Origin: Spongiactinospora rosea
GTDB lineage: Bacteria > Actinomycetota > Actinomycetes > Streptosporangiales > Streptosporangiaceae
Length of the DNA stretch: 64,000 nucleotides
Direction: 5' to 3'
NCBI RefSeq assembly: GCF_003315795.1
Contig: NZ_QMEY01000001.1
Span: 496,001 to 560,000 of the forward strand
Each line of letters starts with the position of its first letter. Position 1 is the first letter of the stretch. The notes under the pieces are model-generated. The model was given only the letters and a program-made list of their open reading frames with translations, was not told the DNA's origin and did no database searches. Both the position numbers and the translations under genes were made by a program. Shown one piece after another: positions 59,974 through 64,000 of this stretch.

Positions 59974-60948
59974 ATGTACGTGGAGATGCTGATCGCCCTG
60001 GTGGTCGTGGTGGCCTTCGCCGGGTTCGCGCTGGCCCGCACGATCAGGATCATCCCGCAGTCGACCGCGGGCGTCGTCGAGCGGCTGGGCCGCTACCACC
60101 GCACGCTGGAGCCGGGGCTGAGCCTGGTCGTGCCGTTCATCGACCGGATCAGGAACCTGGTGGACCTGCGCGAGCAGGTGGTGGCCTTCCCGCCGCACCC
60201 GGTGAACACCGAGGGCAACCTCGTGGTGTCGGTGGACACCGTCGTCTACTACCAGGTCACCGACCCCAAGGCGGCGACCTATGAGGTGTCCGGAGTGCTG
60301 TCGGCCATGGAACAGCTCATCGTGGTCACCCTGCGCAACCTGATCGGCGGGATGGACCTGGACGACGCGCTCGGCTCGCGCGAGCGGATCGGCGCGGAGC
60401 TGCGCGGCGCGCTGTCCGGCACGGCCTCGCGCTGGGGGATCAAGGTCAACCGGATCGAGCTGAAGTCGATCGACCCGCCCGCCTCGATCCAGGAGTCGAT
60501 GGAACGCCGGATGCGCGCCGACCGCGACTCCCAGTCGTCCGTGGCGGCGGCGGAGGCCCAGAAGCGGGCCGCGATCCTGGCCGCCGAGGGCGAGAACCAG
60601 GCCGCCGTGCTGCGCGCCCGGGGCGAGGCCGAGGCCGTCGTCCTGCGGGCGCAGGCCGAGGCCGAGGCCCAGTCCATGCGGGCCAAGGGCCAGGCGGAGG
60701 CCATCGCCATGGTCTTCAAGGCCGTCCACGACGGCAAGCCGGACCGCGCCCTGCTCACCTACCAGTACCTCCAGACGCTCCCCGAGATCGCCAAGGGCGA
60801 CTCCAACACGGTGTGGATCGTGCCCTCCGAGATCGGCCGCCTGCTCGACGGCATCGGCGGCCTGCTCGCCCCGGAGCGGGAGGAGGAGCCCGAACCGCGC
60901 AGGCGCCCCCGCACGACGCGCAAGCCCGCCGCCGACGGGACCCCCTGA
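59974..60948 (+). CDS. SPFH/Band 7 (stomatin-like) membrane protein
   Basis: 324 residues from ATG 59974, GGAAGG upstream. An N-terminal membrane span (IALVVVVAFAGFALARTI) is followed by the SPFH domain: PQSTAGVVERLGRYHRTLEP, GLSLVVPFIDRIRNLVDLRE, VSVDTVVYYQVTDPKAATYE, GGMDLDDALGSRERIGAELR. Then a long Ala/Glu coiled coil (ILAAEGENQAAVLRARGEAE, repeated) and a Pro/Arg-rich tail. Stomatin homologs organise membrane microdomains and protease complexes (usually with NfeD); no NfeD gene is adjacent. Confidence 0.93.
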   Translation: MYVEMLIALVVVVAFAGFALARTIRIIPQSTAGVVERLGRYHRTLEPGLSLVVPFIDRIRNLVDLREQVVAFPPHPVNTEGNLVVSVDTVVYYQVTDPKAATYEVSGVLSAMEQLIVVTLRNLIGGMDLDDALGSRERIGAELRGALSGTASRWGIKVNRIELKSIDPPASIQESMERRMRADRDSQSSVAAAEAQKRAAILAAEGENQAAVLRARGEAEAVVLRAQAEAEAQSMRAKGQAEAIAMVFKAVHDGKPDRALLTYQYLQTLPEIAKGDSNTVWIVPSEIGRLLDGIGGLLAPEREEEPEPRRRPRTTRKPAADGTP

Positions 60949-61013
60949 CCGGATGGGGACAGGCCGCCCCCTACCATCGGGCATCGGGGCGGTTTCAGGG
61001 TGAGGGGTATGTT

Positions 61014-61769
61014 TTGACACCGTGGGAGGCGGTCGCGGTGTTCGCGGCCGGGGTCGCGGCGGGCGGCATCAACTCGGTCGTGGGGTCCGGATCGCTGATC
61101 ACGTTCCCGACCCTGCTCGCCTTCGGCTACCCGCCGATCGTCGCGAACGTCTCCAACAACGTCGGCCTCGTCCCCGGCGGCGTCACCGGCGTGCTCGGCT
61201 ACCGGGAGGAGCTGGGGGGCCAGCGCGGACTTCTGGTGCGGCTCGGCATCGCGTCGGTCATCGGGTCGGTGGCGGGCGGGCTGTTGCTGCTCAACCTGCC
61301 GGAGTCGGCGTTCAAGATCATCGTCCCGGTGCTGATCGGCCTGTCGCTGGTGCTCGTACTGGTCCAGCCGTACCTCGGCAAGTGGCTGGCGGGCCGCAGG
61401 CGCGACCGGCACCCGCACGGCGGGCCGTTGCTGTGGCTGGGCGTGCTGGGCGCGGGCGTGTACGGCGGCTACTTCGGCGCGGCCCAGGGCATCGTGCTGA
61501 TCGGCCTGCTCGGCATCTTCCTGGACGAAAGCCTGCAGAAGATCAACGCCGCCAAGGTCGTGCTGGCCCTGCTGGTCAACTCCACCGCCGCGGTCCTGTT
61601 CGTGTTCGTCGCGCCGCTGGACTGGTGGGCGGTGGCGATGGTGGCGCTCGGCTCGATGGTCGGCGGCTACCTGGGCGCGCGGCTCGGGCGGCGGCTGCCC
61701 CCCGCCCTGCTGCGCGGCGTGATCGTGGTGGTCGGGATCGTCGCGATCGTCAACCTGCTGATGGACTAG
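61014..61769 (+). CDS. TauE/SafE-family permease
   Basis: 251 residues; TTG 61014 chosen because GAGGGG lies six bases upstream. About eight membrane helices: AVFAAGVAAGGINSVVGSGS, LITFPTLLAFGYPPIVANVS (the conserved GxGGG-like and P motifs), LGVLGAGVYGGYFGAAQGIV (the repeated GxYGGYFG motif of the second half), and a last helix [15 protein letters not shown]. The family exports sulfite, sulfoacetate or other organosulfur anions; substrate here not known. Its end overlaps the convergent kinase gene by 20 bp. Confidence 0.9.
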   Translation: MTPWEAVAVFAAGVAAGGINSVVGSGSLITFPTLLAFGYPPIVANVSNNVGLVPGGVTGVLGYREELGGQRGLLVRLGIASVIGSVAGGLLLLNLPESAFKIIVPVLIGLSLVLVLVQPYLGKWLAGRRRDRHPHGGPLLWLGVLGAGVYGGYFGAAQGIVLIGLLGIFLDESLQKINAAKVVLALLVNSTAAVLFVFVAPLDWWAVAMVALGSMVGGYLGARLGRRLPPALLRGVIVVVGIVAIVNLLMD

Positions 61770-63189
61770 CGTCGGGGTCCAGCGGCAGGAGTACGGTGAA
61801 CCGCGTGTCGCCCGGCACCGAACGCACCCGGATGTCGCCGTGGTGCTTGTTGACCACGATCCGGTAGGAGATGTCCAGCCCCAGGCCGGTGCCCTCGCCG
61901 ACCCCCTTGGTGGTGAAGAACGGCTCGAAGATCCGTGGCCGGATCTGCTCGGGTACGCCCACGCCCGTGTCGGCCACCTCCACCGCGAGCATGTCGCCGT
62001 CGCGCGAGGTGCGCAGGGTGAGCGTGCCCTCGCCGTCCATCGCGGCCAGCGCGTTGTCGATCAGGTTGGTCCACACCTGGTTCAGCTCGGCGGGGTGGCC
62101 CGGCACGGGCGGCACCGTGCGGTCGTACTCCCGCACCGTGCGCACCCCCGGCCCGATCTTGGCCTGCATCATCGCGAGCGTGGCGTCGAGCAGTTCGTGG
62201 ACGTCCGTGGTCCGGTAGGGCGAGCGGTCCAGCTGGGAGTACTGCTTGGCCGCCGCGACCAGTCCGGAGATCCGCGTCACCGCGTCGTCGATCTCGCCCA
62301 TCAGCATCTCGGTGTCGATCGTGTAGGTGATCCAGCCGATCGCCGAGGCCAGGCCGTCGTCGCCGACCGCGGCGGACACCTTTTCCAGCCACGCCGTGTC
62401 GATGCCCCCGGCGACGAGCGTCGGGGCGATGTCCCAGGAGCCGGCGATGTCGCGCTCGTCCAGCCAGTCGGCCAGCGCGTCCTCCGCGTCGGCGGTCTGC
62501 ATCGCGGTCATCTGCGGCGCGGTGGCGGCGCGCTTGACCGCCGCCTCCTGCAGCTCGACCAGCTCGTGCAGCCGGCTGCCGTCCAGCCGGCCGTCCGCGA
62601 TCAGGGCGAGCTTGTGCCGCATCTTGGCGACCCGGTCGCGCAGCGACGAGGTGGCCCGCACGGCCGCCGCCGCGGGGTTGTTCAGCTCGTGGGTGAGCCC
62701 GGCCGACAGCGAGCCGAGGGCCAGCAGCCGCTCCCGCTCGCCGACGATCGTCTGGCTGGCGCGCATCCCGAAGAACAGCCCTTCGAGCAGGTGCATCGCC
62801 ATCGGGAACCACTCGCGCACGGCGGGCCCGAAGACGCTCGCGGGCAGGGTGAACAGCTCGCTGTCGGTGATCGCGTGCAGGCTGTTGGAGTAGACCTGGT
62901 CGATCTTGTCGCCGATGTAGCTCTGCGCGGCCCCGCCGTACACGCCGCGCTGGTCGGTACGGCTGACCTCGACGTCGTCGCCGTGGATGCGGCGGCGCAG
63001 CGAGACGGTGCCGTGCAGCAGCACGTAGAAGCAGGTGGCGGGCTCGCCCTCCAGGTAGACGGGGGTGCCCGCAGGAGATCGCTGGACGCGCCCCTGCTCG
63101 GCGAAGTGGGCGAGCTGGGCGTCGTCCAGCGCCTCGAACAGGAACAGTGTGCGCAGCTCGGCGGGGGTGAGCCGGTCGGTCGCGGTCAT
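61750..63189 (-). CDS. Histidine kinase with cyclic-nucleotide-binding domain
   Basis: 479 residues from ATG 63189 (ATGA overlap with the flavoprotein stop). Residues ~10-130 are a CNB domain ([49 protein letters not shown]). A middle helical part has [20 protein letters not shown], the H-box, and the ATPase domain shows [15 protein letters not shown] (N-box), [14 protein letters not shown] (G1), [20 protein letters not shown] (F/G2). Soluble. The pairing with a thioredoxin-reductase-like gene is recurrent in actinobacteria and suggests redox input; cofactor binding to the CNB domain is not verified (the PRAAL-type signature is not seen). Confidence 0.9.
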   Translation of the reverse strand: MTATDRLTPAELRTLFLFEALDDAQLAHFAEQGRVQRSPAGTPVYLEGEPATCFYVLLHGTVSLRRRIHGDDVEVSRTDQRGVYGGAAQSYIGDKIDQVYSNSLHAITDSELFTLPASVFGPAVREWFPMAMHLLEGLFFGMRASQTIVGERERLLALGSLSAGLTHELNNPAAAAVRATSSLRDRVAKMRHKLALIADGRLDGSRLHELVELQEAAVKRAATAPQMTAMQTADAEDALADWLDERDIAGSWDIAPTLVAGGIDTAWLEKVSAAVGDDGLASAIGWITYTIDTEMLMGEIDDAVTRISGLVAAAKQYSQLDRSPYRTTDVHELLDATLAMMQAKIGPGVRTVREYDRTVPPVPGHPAELNQVWTNLIDNALAAMDGEGTLTLRTSRDGDMLAVEVADTGVGVPEQIRPRIFEPFFTTKGVGEGTGLGLDISYRIVVNKHHGDIRVRSVPGDTRFTVLLPLDPDASPSAG

Positions 63190-64000
63190 CGCGCCTCCAG
63201 GTACCGGTGAACGAGGGACACCGCCATCGCGCCCTCGCCGACCGCTGAGGCCACCCGCTTGACCGACGTCGCCCGCACGTCGCCCGCGGCGAAGACGCCG
63301 GGCATGCTGCTCTCCAGGTGGTAGGGGTCGCGCGGGAGCGTCCAGCCGACCGGACGCCGCCCGTCGGCGAGCAGGTCGGCCCCGGTCAGCACGAAGCCGC
63401 GCTCGTCGCGCTGCACCACGCCGGAGAGCCAGTCGGTGCGCGGCTCGGCCCCGATGAACACGAACAGCCAGGACGTCTGGACCGTGCGCTTCTCGCCGGT
63501 CGAGGCGTCGGCCAGCACCAGGCGTTCCAGGTGGTCCTCGCCCTCGCCCGAGATGACCTCGGTGCACGGGTGGACCTCGATGGCGTCGATCGCCTCGATC
63601 TGCTCGACCAGGTACTGCGACATCGACTGCCGCAGGTCGGCCCCGCGGATGAGCATGTGGACGCGGCGGGCGTACCGGGAGAAGTAGACCGCTGCCTGGC
63701 CCGCGGAGTTGGCCCCGCCGACGATGTAGACCTCGCTGCCCGCGCAGTTGGGGGCCTCGGTGGCGGCCGAGCCGTAGAAGACCCCGCGCCCGGTCAGCTC
63801 GGCCAGTCCGGGGGCGGTGAGCTTGCGGTAGGACACCCCGGTGGCCAGGACGACGGTGTGCGCGGCGATCACGCTCTCGTCGGAGATGCGCAGCACCCGG
63901 GAGGAGGAACCGCCGCCCTCCAGCCCGATCGCCTCGCAGGTGGTGATCAGCTCCGCGCCGAACTTCAGCGCCTGCCGCCTGGCCCGCTCGGTGAGCTGCG
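63186..64000 (-). CDS. Thioredoxin-reductase-like FAD-dependent oxidoreductase (5' end outside window)
   Basis: Open to the right edge; 270 residues visible. RARRQALKFGAELITTCEAI is the part after the first FAD segment; VIAAHTVVLATGVSYRKLTA is the ATG motif; VYIVGGANSAGQAAVYFSRY is the NAD(P)H Rossmann (GGxNSAG); PGVFAAGDVRATSVKRVASA is the FAD GD motif. The region where thioredoxin reductases have CxxC has none (the segment before GGANSAG reads SAATEAPNCAGSEV), so it is probably the type fused to a CNB domain and acting with the neighbouring kinase. The first FAD motif lies outside the window. Confidence 0.9.
   Translation of the reverse strand, partial: QLTERARRQALKFGAELITTCEAIGLEGGGSSSRVLRISDESVIAAHTVVLATGVSYRKLTAPGLAELTGRGVFYGSAATEAPNCAGSEVYIVGGANSAGQAAVYFSRYARRVHMLIRGADLRQSMSQYLVEQIEAIDAIEVHPCTEVISGEGEDHLERLVLADASTGEKRTVQTSWLFVFIGAEPRTDWLSGVVQRDERGFVLTGADLLADGRRPVGWTLPRDPYHLESSMPGVFAAGDVRATSVKRVASAVGEGAMAVSLVHRYLEAR

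Overview
The window is high-GC actinomycete DNA. Gene content and order (helicase/Tad-secretion block, then bldG-type STAS gene, its anti-sigma partner and an H+-pyrophosphatase, plus Ser/Thr kinase-WD40, XRE-TPR and GntR genes) fit a filamentous actinobacterium; the order Streptosporangiales (Nonomuraea/Streptosporangium-like) is my best guess, inferred from general resemblance and not from a database search.

Positions 1 to about 27,010 are the right part of an integrated siphovirus-like prophage. From left to right: tail terminator, neck protein, major tail protein, tail-assembly chaperones joined by a -1 frameshift at GGGAAAC, a 1,530-residue tape measure, distal-tail and tip/fibre proteins (0-12.5 kb); lysis genes (amidase, holin) mixed with cargo genes on both strands (a PH-domain protein, a secreted protein; 12.5-15.9 kb); an accessory block (16.1-23.2 kb) with a tiny Asp-rich peptide gene overlapping a protein-isoaspartate-methyltransferase-like gene (a candidate imiditide-type RiPP locus), an XRE-TPR regulator, two GntR regulators, a phosphotransferase-like pseudogene and an M48-like membrane protein; and finally a tightly overlapping leftward operon of small unknown genes (27.0-23.4 kb). 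No integrase, terminase, portal or capsid gene is in the window, so the left end of the element lies outside.

The prophage ends inside a tadA/cpaF ATPase gene: only the 3' part of tadA, encoding the end of the ATPase core, follows the junction. Downstream is the rest of a Tad (Flp) pilus locus in the order known from actinobacteria: tadB, tadC, a DUF4244 pilin-like gene, a TadE-like gene, a second TadE-like gene and, convergent, a DECH-box helicase. This locus (27-43 kb) is unusual. TadA, TadB, TadC, TadE and the helicase all carry long low-complexity or repeated insertions; the intergenic gaps are up to 1.3 kb and contain a roughly 75-bp dispersed repeat in at least six copies, two copies of a 152-bp MITE-like palindromic element (one apparently inserted into a dispersed repeat), and a frameshifted IS982-like element.

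From 43 kb to the end the DNA is ordinary chromosome: BldG-like anti-anti-sigma factor with its anti-sigma partner, K+-independent H+-PPase, SixA phosphatase, FUSC-family transporter, SerB, a secreted protein, a QueA-SDR operon, a GAF histidine kinase with LuxR response regulator, a Ser/Thr kinase with WD40 repeats, an orphan ABC ATPase, a stomatin-like SPFH protein, a TauE-type permease, and a cyclic-nucleotide-binding histidine kinase coupled to a thioredoxin-reductase-like flavoprotein that runs off the right edge. No tRNA, rRNA or CRISPR array was recognised.
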